A DNA stretch of 64,000 nucleotides. Origin: Scytonema sp035967975. GTDB taxonomy: Bacteria > Cyanobacteriota > Cyanobacteriia > Cyanobacteriales > Nostocaceae. The stretch spans positions 1 to 64,000 of the forward strand of contig JAWQFQ010000010.1 of assembly GCA_035967975.1 (NCBI GenBank). Direction: 5' to 3'. The notes below the pieces were generated by a model that saw nothing but the letters and a program-made list of their open reading frames with translations, searched no databases and had not been told where the DNA came from. Both the position numbers and the translations under genes were made by a program. Position 1 is the first letter of the stretch. Each line of letters starts with the position of its first letter. Positions 50,983-59,974 of the stretch are shown one piece after another.

Positions 50983-51924
50983 ATGACCCGACAACCGCAT
51001 GACCAGTTTGCCAAACAGTATTTAGAAGAATTGCTATCTCCATATGGACTGGTGGAAGTGACTCGTGAAGTGATTGATGAAGTCCGATTTGTCGATGTGT
51101 TATTTGCACCAGCAGCTTCACCGTCAACAGAACTACAAAATTTAGGCTTACTAGGTAGAATTGCAAAAAAAGATTGTTTACTCGAACCGTTTCGCAATCA
51201 ACCGAGTAAAACCGAACTACGCAACTGTATGCTCAAGCTATTTTCTATTTGTGGAGAATTACAACGCAAAGCCAGACGAGAAAATACACCTTTACCAGAA
51301 GACGATTTACCACACCTATGGATTTTAACCACTTCTGCTTCCTTGAATTTGCTCAATAGTTTTGGTGCGACATTACAGCTAGACGATTGGTTACCGGGAG
51401 TATACTTCCTAGCGGAATCGTTGAAAACAGCGGTAGTTGCCATTAATCAATTACCAACAATACCACAGACATTGTTATTGAGGATATTGGGCAAAGGCGA
51501 AACACAACGTCAAGCAATTGCAGAATTATTAGCATTACCCGAAACAAATCAGTTGCGTCAAAACGTACAAGAACTAGTAGCGAATTGGCGTGTCAGGATA
51601 GAACTACAGCCACCATTCACACAAGAAGACCAGGAGTTACTCATGAACTTATCACCGATTTACTTAGAACGCTTAGAAGCTTCTCGACAACAAGGACAAC
51701 AAGAGGGACGACAACAAGGACGACAAGAGGGACGACAAGAGGGACAGCGTTTAGTTCTGGAAAACCTACTAAAAGTCAAGTTTGGTGCTGTAGATGAGGA
51801 ATTATCTTCTGTCATAGATGCTTTACTCGAACTACCGCCAGAGGAATTTGCTCAGCTGTTACTTCAGTTGTCAAGTTTGTCTCGTGAAGACCTATTGGCA
51901 AGATTTGGAAATTCCTATAATTAA
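50983..51924 (+). CDS. Rpn-like/DUF4351-type cyanobacterial protein
   Basis: The 313-residue protein begins HDQFAKQYLEELLSPYGLVE, with RFVDVLFAP nearby, a pattern of the Rpn/transposase_31-like PD-(D/E)XK families. The middle is beta/helical; residues about 224-260 are a tandem of Q-G-R/E-G units (QQGQQEGRQQGRQEG), a flexible or coiled segment; the C-terminus (about 255-310) is the helical domain common in this group (LENLLKVKFGAVDEELSSVI). Such proteins are abundant in cyanobacteria and are predicted recombination-associated nucleases. A clear EXK motif is not evident, so activity is uncertain. Confidence 0.75.
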   Translation: MTRQPHDQFAKQYLEELLSPYGLVEVTREVIDEVRFVDVLFAPAASPSTELQNLGLLGRIAKKDCLLEPFRNQPSKTELRNCMLKLFSICGELQRKARRENTPLPEDDLPHLWILTTSASLNLLNSFGATLQLDDWLPGVYFLAESLKTAVVAINQLPTIPQTLLLRILGKGETQRQAIAELLALPETNQLRQNVQELVANWRVRIELQPPFTQEDQELLMNLSPIYLERLEASRQQGQQEGRQQGRQEGRQEGQRLVLENLLKVKFGAVDEELSSVIDALLELPPEEFAQLLLQLSSLSREDLLARFGNSYN

Positions 51925-52310
51925 TATCAGTAGTATGAGGTGCATTTTTTGAGAATCCAAGAAGTGAGTTTCTAAAGGCAATCAAAATTTGGAAATTTTT
52001 ACAATTAACGTGAGTTTCAAATAAAAAAGTCGTCAAAAACTTCTTGTGGTACGGGCGTCCTCGCCCGTGAACGACTGACCATCCAAAACTTACGTAGTAT
52101 TGCTACAACACCACTTGCGCGATTGTCGAGGAACCCGCCCACGACGCTGGCTCCCCTACACCCTTTTGAAGAAGTGATATAATGTTATTTCATTAAGAGC
52201 GCCCCACAGCCAGCATCTGCAACCCGCTATGAATGAAATAAACACTCCTCCCCCCTACACCCCACACCCCACACCCTACACCCCATGTTTCTTATGAGGC
52301 AAACACCGAA
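51925..52310. other. 386-base spacer with repeats
   Basis: It contains a half-copy of the GGGCGTCC element (52012-52070) and a C-rich CCCACACCCTACACC repeat (52246-52285) directly before the RCK protein gene. No gene is seen. Confidence 0.6.
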
Positions 52311-54308
52311 GTGCCTTTAAATCAGTTTTTGGTTTGTGGGCTGGGTAGTTTGGGACAACATTGTGTCGTTGCTCTCAAGCTATTTGAGGTGAGTGTGATT
52401 GCTATTGATAAAAGGCTACCAGATGAGTGGGAAATTCCTGACCTTCCAAATTTACTAGACGATTTAATTATTGGTGACTGTCGCCTTCCTGGTGTTTTGG
52501 AAAAAGCTCGAATCTCTGAATGTCGAGCGGCGGTTATAGTGACGAGTTATGAGCAAGTTAATGCAGAGACTGCGATCGCACTCCGAAAACTGAATCCAGA
52601 CACTCGTTTAGTTGTCCGTTCATCAAAAGAAAACCTCAATCAATTACTGAGTGACCATTTAAAGAATTTTATAGCCTTTGAACCGACTCAGCTACCCGCG
52701 CCTGCTTTTGCTCTTGCTGCTCTTGGTACGGAAAAATTAGGATTGTTTAATTTAGAAGGACAGTGGCTGCAAGTTGTAAAACGCAAATTGTTATCAACAG
52801 ACAGTTGGTGTGGTAACCGATTATTATATGAGCTAAACACTCATAACCGTCGCATTCTCCATTACACCTCTGATACTGATGCCTTCACATCTTTTTATGA
52901 ATGGGAACTAGATGCGCGTTTGATGCCTGAAGATACAGTTATTTATCTTGAGACAACAAAGTTAAATACTGCCGAATTAGAAAAACAAAAAAGAAAGACT
53001 TGGAACTTAGGGTATGTATTAAGCAAAATTAAACGATTTAACTGGGGAAAATTTAAGCAAAAACTAGCTGAGTATGTCCAGAGTTCTAACGAAAATCGTC
53101 TCCGGCAAGTAGGGATTATTTCTGCATCTATTATAGGTTTTTTATTGCTATTAGGAACTATTTTCTATCGGTTAATCTATCCTAAAATGAGTATAATAGA
53201 AGCTTTTTTCACCTCTATTATGCTCCTTTTAGGAGGATTTAACGATTTATTTGGAGGATTTGACTTTTCACAACCGGTTCCTCTTTGGTTGCGGTTTATT
53301 AGTTTGGGAATGACAATCAGCGGTACTGTTCTGGTAGGAGTATTCTATAGTTTTCTGACAGAAAGACTCTTAGCGGCTAGATTTCAATTAAGCAAGCGGC
53401 GTCCACCAATTCCTCAAAAAAATCATGTCGTTGTGGTAGGACTGGGTCGGATTGGTCAGAGTGTGGCAGAAATGTTACAAGAATTCAAGCAGCCTCTTGT
53501 TGGTATTACTTCCAATTCAGATTTAGATATGTCAATCCTTCCAGATACGCCACTTCTGAGTGGTTCTTTGAGGGGAGCGCTTGCTCAAGCAAATCTTGAG
53601 AGAGCAAAAAGTGTTGTTGTGACGACGGATGATGAAATGCTGAATTTGGAAATTAGTTTGATGTCTTATGATGTCAATCCACGCAGCAATTTGGTTATCC
53701 GTACTACCGGACCGGGCTTAGGTGATAGTTTGGCAGAATTGTTGCCTAGTGCTCAAATTCTGTGCGTCAATGCTGTGGCGGCTGAAGTGTTTGCAGGGGC
53801 AGCATTTGGGGAAAATATTACCCATTTGTTTCGCATTGATGGCAAAACCATTCTGGTGACGGAATACCAAATAGAAGCTGGTGATACCCTGAATGGTTTA
53901 TTGTTATCTGAAGTTGCTTACGGTTATGGAGTTGTTCCTATTCTCCACCAAAAGGATGCGGAAACTCCCAAGCTGATGCCTTCTGAGGAGATTCGTTTAA
54001 GTGTGGGCGATCGCATGGTTGTGTTAGCTACAAGTCAAGGATTGCAGAGGGTTGAACAGGGCGATCTCAGATTGGCTTTAAAAAACTGGCAGGTACATAT
54101 TACTAGAGCTTTCACGGAAGAGGCTCAGTTTGAGGGAGCTAATGTGATTGTCCGCATTTCAGGATGCAGCCTTCACACAGCCAGACACTTGATGAACAAT
54201 TTACCAGGAACATTGCCTTTGCCACTCTACAAACACCAAGCCCAACGTCTCATGATAGATTTGCGGAAAGCTCAGGTTTTTGGTTCTTTGGTTGAGATGA
54301 AGTGTTAA
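52311..54308 (+). CDS. RCK/TrkA-N ion-channel-like protein (RCK-2TM-RCK)
   Basis: The 665-residue protein starts at GTG 52311. N-terminal Rossmann domain GLGSLGQ (10-16), then a second-type RCK to about 260. A central two-helix membrane region with a pore-like loop follows: TM1 about 266-288 (VGIISASIIGFLLLLGTIFY), loop AFFTSIMLLLGGFNDLFGG (298-316), TM2 about 328-350. Then another Rossmann-RCK (VVVVGLGRIGQSVAE, about 372-460) and a C-terminal RCK_C (about 520-600). Potassium channels have a TVGYGD filter; here the loop reads LLGGFND, so selectivity is unclear. The topology RCK-pore-RCK resembles CASTOR/POLLUX-type channels or a regulatory NAD-binding transporter subunit. Confidence 0.85.
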   Translation: MPLNQFLVCGLGSLGQHCVVALKLFEVSVIAIDKRLPDEWEIPDLPNLLDDLIIGDCRLPGVLEKARISECRAAVIVTSYEQVNAETAIALRKLNPDTRLVVRSSKENLNQLLSDHLKNFIAFEPTQLPAPAFALAALGTEKLGLFNLEGQWLQVVKRKLLSTDSWCGNRLLYELNTHNRRILHYTSDTDAFTSFYEWELDARLMPEDTVIYLETTKLNTAELEKQKRKTWNLGYVLSKIKRFNWGKFKQKLAEYVQSSNENRLRQVGIISASIIGFLLLLGTIFYRLIYPKMSIIEAFFTSIMLLLGGFNDLFGGFDFSQPVPLWLRFISLGMTISGTVLVGVFYSFLTERLLAARFQLSKRRPPIPQKNHVVVVGLGRIGQSVAEMLQEFKQPLVGITSNSDLDMSILPDTPLLSGSLRGALAQANLERAKSVVVTTDDEMLNLEISLMSYDVNPRSNLVIRTTGPGLGDSLAELLPSAQILCVNAVAAEVFAGAAFGENITHLFRIDGKTILVTEYQIEAGDTLNGLLLSEVAYGYGVVPILHQKDAETPKLMPSEEIRLSVGDRMVVLATSQGLQRVEQGDLRLALKNWQVHITRAFTEEAQFEGANVIVRISGCSLHTARHLMNNLPGTLPLPLYKHQAQRLMIDLRKAQVFGSLVEMKC

Positions 54309-54312
54309 ATAG

Positions 54313-54350
54313 AGGGGTGTAGGGGTGTAAGGGTGTGGGGTGTAGGGGAA
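54313..54350. repeat. GTGTAGGG repeat
   Basis: AGGGGTGTAGGGGTGTAAGG and further GTGTGGGG units begin 5 bases after the stop of the RCK gene. Confidence 0.8.
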
Positions 54351-54439
54351 GGAAAAGAGTGTTTGTTTCATTGATCGGGGGATGTGTTGATCAAGTGTTC
54401 TCAATTTTCTCACGACTAAGGTACTGATTCAAAAAGCTA

Positions 54440-54859
54440 CTATACATTTTCCTGGTTCACTGTGAGACCAATCTCCTGACCGTAGGATAGTTCCAACGTG
54501 TGACCATCAGGATCTCGCAAAAATGCCCAATATCCAACTGGATACCCAGAATCTTTGGGTTCGTCTACCAGTATTCCTGCTTGACGAGCCTTATCACACA
54601 AAGCGTCCATCGCTTCACGACTCTTACAGCCAATTCCAAGATGTGCGAATGGAGAGAGAACCGAACGCACTAACTCTGTTTGAATTAGAACGAGCGCAAA
54701 TGGTCGTGTATAGTCCGTGAGCCAAGCGACTGCAACTCCTGTGTCTGCATCTATGCGACGATGTATAACTTCCATTTCAGCATAAATGGCGTAGAATTCA
54801 ATACTTTGTTCAAGATTTGAAACAGGTAGAGCGATATGTGTCAGTCCAATATCAATCAT
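54440..54859 (-). CDS. VOC (glyoxalase-fold) family protein
   Basis: The protein is 139 residues from ATG 54859, which has a good AAAGGA ribosome site; an upstream in-frame ATG (54970) would add 37 residues with no domain homology. The fold begins directly: IGLTHIALPVSNLEQSIEF, then a second module ending LRDPDGHTLELSYGQEIG. The metal-binding set (His, Glu) is present. It is about the size of glyoxalase I, but the specific LxLxxx GSH-site motifs are not evident; substrate unknown. Confidence 0.85.
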   Translation of the reverse strand: MIDIGLTHIALPVSNLEQSIEFYAIYAEMEVIHRRIDADTGVAVAWLTDYTRPFALVLIQTELVRSVLSPFAHLGIGCKSREAMDALCDKARQAGILVDEPKDSGYPVGYWAFLRDPDGHTLELSYGQEIGLTVNQENV

Positions 54860-55051
54860 TTTAAGTTCCTTTAGAAAGTTGACAAGTGAATGCTTCTCAA
54901 CAAAGGATGGCACCGTTGGCGATCGGGACATCTTCTCCCCAATATTTTGGTACAGATGTTTTATCAACAAAAATTAAATTATAATATATATGTTTATTTG
55001 CCTTGAAACTTGGTACATTGAAAACCTAGATTTTATTTGCGTGTCTAAGCT

Positions 55052-55369
55052 ATGATCGACTGTCTCAATGTGGCTCGCTACTTCATTGTGAGAGCTTATG
55101 AAGATGGCATAGAAGCTGAAATGACCAATATGAAGGTTCAAAAGCTCCTCCATTGTACACAATGCTTGCATTTAGCGTTGTATGATGAGCCATTATTTGA
55201 TGAAGTCATCCGAGCATTGGGTCATCAAAAGCTAGATATCATAGAGCGTGATAACCCAGCATATGAGCCAGTTATGTCAGAAGTTTTGAAAGATGCTTTG
55301 ACGAACCTATCCTCAACTCGCATTAATAAAGGAGAAGTGCGTGACTGGCTCAACTCCCTGCTTGATTGA
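55052..55369 (+). CDS. SocA-like (DUF4065/Panacea) protein, internally shortened
   Basis: The 105-residue protein's first about 52 residues match the DUF4065/SocA-like start: CLNVARYFIVRAYEDGIEAE, NMKVQKLLHCTQCLHLALYD and EPLFDEVIRA. Full-length members continue with a W-X-H-G-P-V segment that is missing here; instead residues 56-105 jump to a charged helical end (RINKGEVRDWLNSLLD). DUF4065 proteins serve as antitoxins or proteolysis adaptors. An internal deletion or a small variant of the family is likely; function as such is doubtful. Confidence 0.6.
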   Translation: MIDCLNVARYFIVRAYEDGIEAEMTNMKVQKLLHCTQCLHLALYDEPLFDEVIRALGHQKLDIIERDNPAYEPVMSEVLKDALTNLSSTRINKGEVRDWLNSLLD

Positions 55370-55430
55370 AGAATCGGATAATTTTAAGCGTTCTTTCAAG
55401 AAACTTGCCAAAATTCACGGAGCAGGTTCT

Positions 55431-55463
55431 AGAAACCCGGTATCTCAAAGATACCGGGTTTCT
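55431..55463. repeat. AGAAACCCGGTATCT hairpin repeat
   Basis: Arms AGAAACCCGGTATCT and AGATACCGGGTTTCT. A downstream CTGAACTGAGCCGTATTG resembles the outer end of the 29852 element. Confidence 0.75.
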
Positions 55464-55578
55464 ATGCCCCTCGCAACCCTGAACTGAGCCGTATTGAATT
55501 TCAACAGTTGTTGGGACTAGTGTAGTACATCAAAGATTTAGGGAACCGCAGATGAACGCGGATAAACGCAGATGAATC

Positions 55579-55637
55579 TGGAATCGCTCCAAGGGTGCTG
55601 TTGATGGTGTGTCTAACCTTGAGTACAGTAGTGTAGG
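55579..55637 (+). pseudogene. fragment of an SF2 helicase (motif V region)
   Basis: A 59-base stretch translates as about G-I-A-P-R-VLLMVCLTLSTVV and matches the intact helicase at about 58648-58705 (GWDSPETEVLLMARPTLSKV) over GGTGCTGTTGATGG and CTAACCTTGAGTA. It sits in the 491-base spacer 55370-55860 beside a GCAGATGAACGCGGATAAAC repeat; the rest of that gene copy is gone. Confidence 0.55.
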
Positions 55638-55860
55638 TAAACGGACTGGCTTAATCACGATTAGTTCATGTATACTAAGGAGTTTGGACTTCTCGGTTAA
55701 GTTGGTTGCCTCCAATTTTTTTGAGATGTTGACATTACAAGATTAAATGACTTAACTATAAAGAGCTTATTGGAGCAAAATGACTCTCAATATGGATATT
55801 CCCATATTAATTACATTTTTTATCTTTTTTACTATTCGCTCTGTATATTTGTAAGAACTT

Positions 55861-57621
55861 ATGGTAAGGCAAATTAGTCTTGAATTAAATGGAGATGTTG
55901 GACAACAAGTCGTTGACGTTAATCCCGTTAATCCTGTTTTTGCTCGTCATGAAACTTTTCACCCCCGGTTTGGTTGGATAAAAAAGGGTTTTGATGCGGC
56001 GGTGAAGGATTCAGGTATCTTCTTGCGGGAAGATGCTCCTGTGCGGCTGGGGGTGGGGAAGAACATGGTGAGTTCTATTCGTTACTGGTGTAATGCGTTT
56101 AAAGTGCTGGAAGACGATCGCCCCTCGGATTTTGGCGATTTTTGGTCACCTCAAAAACGGGGTAAACTTAATGTAGCTAGAAAACTGGTAGACCTTGGTA
56201 CACAAGTTCTTGAAGGAGAGAAGGTAGACAGTCGGGAAATTCCGAATCTGGTTAAGGAGTTGGCTTTAGCTGCTGAAACAGATGTTCTACTGATTATTGA
56301 TGAATTAGGTAAAAATTTAGAATTTGCTGTCCAAAACCAAGGTGCTGAAGATTTATATCTACTACAGCAATTAGCTGAACTTTCCATTGACAAGGGATAT
56401 AAAGTCTATACAGTAGGTGTTTTACACCAAGCATTTGCAGACTATAGTGAGAAATTAGCGTCTGTACAGCGTAACGAATGGGCGAAGATTCAGGGCAGAT
56501 TTGAAGATGTTCCTTTTCAAGACTCAGCAGCACAAATGATGCGGTTAATTTGTCAAGCAATTGACCGTTCTGGTGCAGAAGGGCTTCAGCGTGGAGTCCA
56601 AAATCGAGCAGAGGAATGGTTTGATAGTTTGCCTAGTGATATCAAAGCTGACTATACACCAGCATTGCTATTCGATACTTATCCTTTGCATCCCATCACA
56701 GCATTGGTTTTACCTACGTTATGCACTCGATATGCTCAACATGACCGCTCATTATTTACATTTCTCACCAGTGCTGAACCATATTCTTTTAGAAATTTTC
56801 TAAAGGAAACAAAAGTTGAGGGGGATGTTTTACCAACCCTAAAGCTGGATCGAGTTTACGATTACTTTATTGAAGCAGTGGGGACAGGTTTTGCTTCTCG
56901 CCCAAATCTCCAGCGATGGGTAGAAATTCAGAATTTGATTGCTGATGTCAGTAAACGTTCAGATTCTGAGGATAGTTTGCGGGTTTTGAAAACTATTGGT
57001 ATTCTTAATCTCGTGACCACAACAAGTCCTATAAGGGCAACTCGCAACTTGGTTACGTTAGCCATGTGTGACGATCCCTCTGATAGTGCCAAAAACTATT
57101 GGGAACAAGTCATTGAGCATCTCCAGCAAAAAGGTATTATTACTTATCGTCGGCAATTAGATGAACTCAGAATTTGGCAGGGGTCTGACTTTAATGTAGA
57201 TACGGAACTCACCACTACTATAAATAGTGATAGATCGTCTTTAGTCAACCTTCTTTCTCACATCCGTCCCCTTTCACCAGTCGTCGCCCAGCGTCATAGC
57301 TATAAAACGGGTACAATCCGTTACTTTGAACGTCGCTACATTGACAGTTCAGAGAATTTAAAGGAATTGGAATGTTCTAGCAATGATTGTGATGGTTTGG
57401 TTGGTTACTGGATGGATGACGCTGAACCAACTCATGTCCCTGCTACTACAACTGATGGTAAGCCTTTAATTATACTATGTGCAGCTAAGTTAGATATATT
57501 GCGAATTAGATCGAGAGAATTTGCTGCATTAAAGAAAATTCAAACAAGTGCCCCTGAGTTGCAAACTGATGGCGTAGCGAGATTAGAAGTGCGCTATCGT
57601 TTGGTACAAGCTGAACAATAG
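55861..57621 (+). CDS. deletion fusion: DUF4007 N-terminus joined to a P-loop-less ATPase
   Basis: 586 residues. Residues 25-90 match the start of DUF4007 (PVFARHETFHPRFGWIKKGF, RLGVGKNMVSSIRYWCNAFK). Around 91-98 this stops short of the normal DUF4007 length and passes into a helical ATPase-like region with Walker B-like VLLIIDELGKNLEF (142-155), YPLHPITALVLPTLC and FTFLTSAEPYSF, similar to large defence ATPases (BrxC/PglY-type), but no Walker A lies upstream. The simplest reading is an in-frame deletion that joined two neighbouring genes and removed the P-loop. The C-terminus is also abrupt. Probably non-functional. Confidence 0.65.
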   Translation: MVRQISLELNGDVGQQVVDVNPVNPVFARHETFHPRFGWIKKGFDAAVKDSGIFLREDAPVRLGVGKNMVSSIRYWCNAFKVLEDDRPSDFGDFWSPQKRGKLNVARKLVDLGTQVLEGEKVDSREIPNLVKELALAAETDVLLIIDELGKNLEFAVQNQGAEDLYLLQQLAELSIDKGYKVYTVGVLHQAFADYSEKLASVQRNEWAKIQGRFEDVPFQDSAAQMMRLICQAIDRSGAEGLQRGVQNRAEEWFDSLPSDIKADYTPALLFDTYPLHPITALVLPTLCTRYAQHDRSLFTFLTSAEPYSFRNFLKETKVEGDVLPTLKLDRVYDYFIEAVGTGFASRPNLQRWVEIQNLIADVSKRSDSEDSLRVLKTIGILNLVTTTSPIRATRNLVTLAMCDDPSDSAKNYWEQVIEHLQQKGIITYRRQLDELRIWQGSDFNVDTELTTTINSDRSSLVNLLSHIRPLSPVVAQRHSYKTGTIRYFERRYIDSSENLKELECSSNDCDGLVGYWMDDAEPTHVPATTTDGKPLIILCAAKLDILRIRSREFAALKKIQTSAPELQTDGVARLEVRYRLVQAEQ

Positions 57622-57700
57622 CCTTGTATATCAAGGATGGAAAGTTTATCGATGGACAGATGTTCAGCTAGCAATTAATAGAGAGAAGATTAAAGAACAA

Positions 57701-59650
57701 TTGTTGCTGTTTCTTGAGCGTGAAATCGTACAGGGAACTTTGGATGGTTTTCTACCTCGTCAAGAAGCAAGTGAAATCTCTTTGCGCGAACATCAATCTG
57801 ATGCATTACAACAACTCCAGGAGTTAAGAAATCAGGGAAAAACTATTGCATTGCTGACTCATGCCACAGGGACAGGGAAAACCCATGTTGCTTTATCTGA
57901 TGCTTGCAATTTAGGTTTGAGAACATTATATTTGGCTCACAGAACGCCTCTTTTGTCTCAGACTCAAGCAAGATTTGCAGAGATTTGGGGTGATGTAAGT
58001 TCGGCAATCTATCGCCAAAGCCAGGGAAAACCAAATACGCAGGTTGTTCTGTCAACTATTCAGGCAATGGCAGCTTCTCTCACAAATTTTGATGAGCGTG
58101 AGTTTGGCTATATTATTGTTGATGAAGCTCATCATGCTGCAGCAGAAACCTATCGAAAAGTTATTGGTTATTTTAAAGCTAAATTTATCTTGGGATTGAC
58201 GGCTACACCAGAAAGACATGATGGTCAATCGTTGATTGAGATATTTCAAAACACCGCTCATCGGTTGGAATTGGAAGATGCGATCGCTCGTGGTTTATTA
58301 GTCCCGATTCGTTGTGTCAGAGTTAAGACTAACATCGATCTCACAAAAATTCGCTTCAACGGAGTCGATTACCGTAGTAGCGATTTAGGTCAGTATCTCT
58401 TTGTTCCTAGTCGAGATACATTGATTGCAGAAACCTATGTGAACCATGCTTTAGGGAAACGCGCCGTGTGTTTCTGTATTGATGTCGGACACGCAGAACG
58501 GATGGCTGATGAATTTAACAGACGTGGTATCAAAGCTGCTCACGTTTCCGGACGCATCAGACAAAACCAAAGACAAGATGTTCTCAAGGCTTACCAGGAA
58601 GGGGAAATACAAGTTCTCTGTGCTTGCGATATTCTCAACGAGGGTTGGGATTCTCCAGAAACCGAGGTGCTGTTGATGGCACGTCCAACCTTGAGTAAAG
58701 TAGTCTATGTTCAGCAATTAGGGCGTGGAACTCGTCCTGCGTCTGGTAAAGAGTATTTGCTAGTTTTTGATTTTATTGACAATACCATCCGTTATGCTCA
58801 AGCAATGAACGCCCACCGCTTGTTTGGCAAAAGTTCATATCGCCCTGGTGGATTAGTTGCTGCGCCTCCTGAAATGATTGAGCAAGAAGAACAACAGCTT
58901 GCTAAGGGAGAAAAGCCAGTCGTCATGCTGTCGCTCAATTTATGGGTGGATCGCTATGAGCTGATTGATATTTTTCGCTGGCAAGATGAAGTTAAAGATA
59001 TGTATCAAGCCAGTGAGTTAGAAGCAGCATTGGGAATTGGCGAAGGTGTTGTTAGACACTGGGTGGAATCTGGGCGTATTACTCCAAACCATACAATTGA
59101 ATTGGGTAATCGGGTCTATCACTACTTTAAAAAAGACCGCCTGGATGAAATTCGCACAACATTTAATATTACTCCCATCACCAAAGAAAATATCAAAGAA
59201 CGCTTTTTTGAGTTTGTACGGAAAATGGACATGAATACTTCCTACAAACCTATTTTGTTACTTGGGTTGCTGAGGCTTGCAGATGCAAATGGTCGGGTGA
59301 AGATAACAGAATTAACTGCCTTTTTTCGTGACTTTTATCTTCAAAGACTGGAGCAGGGGTTAGTTGTGGAAGGCGATCGCAAACAGATGTCTCGTGTTGC
59401 AGAACTTTCAGACAGCGAGATTGAAGCGATTATGATGACAAAACCCTTTGAAAAGTTTGAGCGTCGTCAATTTGTGCTACGTCTCAAGGAAATGACGATT
59501 TTACAGTTTGCAAAACCTCTCTGGAAAAACCTTACTGACCAAGACAAAATTGAACTGCAACAATTGGCTGAAACAGCTTTACAAAAATATTACGCACGAG
59601 ATTCTACGGTTCTTTCACGCTCAGAAATTCGACAAGAACCTTACAATTAA
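57701..59650 (+). CDS. SF2 DEAD/DEAH-type helicase, 5'-truncated
   Basis: The 649-residue helicase is of the restriction/defence type: Walker A ATGTGKT (55-61), DEAH box at 141-144 (IIVDEAHHA), GLTATPER, motif V VLCACDILNEGWDSP and motif VI QQLGRGTRP. The C-terminal about 250 residues form an uncharacterised domain (MDMNTSYKPILLLGLLRLAD) seen in defence helicases. The only start is a TTG (57701) with a poor ribosome site, and the frame is open upstream to 57587 with protein-like sequence (SLVYQGWKVYRWTDVQLAI), typical of the end of a PLD/Vsr-type nuclease domain. So an N-terminal domain has been deleted and the gene joined to the ATPase gene out of frame. Probably a pseudogene, though the helicase core is intact. 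Confidence 0.75.
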   Translation: MLLFLEREIVQGTLDGFLPRQEASEISLREHQSDALQQLQELRNQGKTIALLTHATGTGKTHVALSDACNLGLRTLYLAHRTPLLSQTQARFAEIWGDVSSAIYRQSQGKPNTQVVLSTIQAMAASLTNFDEREFGYIIVDEAHHAAAETYRKVIGYFKAKFILGLTATPERHDGQSLIEIFQNTAHRLELEDAIARGLLVPIRCVRVKTNIDLTKIRFNGVDYRSSDLGQYLFVPSRDTLIAETYVNHALGKRAVCFCIDVGHAERMADEFNRRGIKAAHVSGRIRQNQRQDVLKAYQEGEIQVLCACDILNEGWDSPETEVLLMARPTLSKVVYVQQLGRGTRPASGKEYLLVFDFIDNTIRYAQAMNAHRLFGKSSYRPGGLVAAPPEMIEQEEQQLAKGEKPVVMLSLNLWVDRYELIDIFRWQDEVKDMYQASELEAALGIGEGVVRHWVESGRITPNHTIELGNRVYHYFKKDRLDEIRTTFNITPITKENIKERFFEFVRKMDMNTSYKPILLLGLLRLADANGRVKITELTAFFRDFYLQRLEQGLVVEGDRKQMSRVAELSDSEIEAIMMTKPFEKFERRQFVLRLKEMTILQFAKPLWKNLTDQDKIELQQLAETALQKYYARDSTVLSRSEIRQEPYN

Positions 59651-59653
59651 ATG

Positions 59654-59974
59654 CTATTCTGCTACTGGAGGGGTTATTTTTTGCGGTGTGAGATAATATC
59701 CCATTGCCTTCATGATGGAATTGACGCTTTCAAGGCGTGGGTTCCCATTTATGGATAAGGCTTTTTGTAATCCCCGGCGTGTCATGCCTGTTTTCTCAGC
59801 TATCTCACTAATCCCTCGAACACGGGCAATGACGCGTAAGGATGCCAGCAACGCACCGGAATCATTGTCGTTTGCGTATTCCTGAAAAATTTCGGTTAAA
59901 TAACCGTCGATTTCTTCTGGGTGTCTGCGGAAGTAATCTTCTTCAAATTCATCAAGTGTTCTCAATTTTCTCAC
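59654..59974 (-). CDS. HigA/XRE-type antitoxin
   Basis: The protein is 106 residues from GTG 59974 (VRKLRTLDEFEEDYFRRHPE), preceded by GGAGGG. It has a helix-turn-helix (ISEIAEKTGMTRRGLQKALS) and GNPRLESVNSIMKAMGYYL, as in HigA-type antitoxins acting as autorepressors. A longer frame starting at 60106 is only the antisense extension through the toxin gene. It is read after the RelE/HigB-like toxin, overlapping it by 23 bases, the typical order for HigBA modules. Confidence 0.85.
   Translation of the reverse strand: MRKLRTLDEFEEDYFRRHPEEIDGYLTEIFQEYANDNDSGALLASLRVIARVRGISEIAEKTGMTRRGLQKALSINGNPRLESVNSIMKAMGYYLTPQKITPPVAE

Noticed and set aside
51585..51797. Thr/Arg-rich frame within the Rpn-like gene
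   Set aside because: A shadow of the Q-G-R repeat in another frame.
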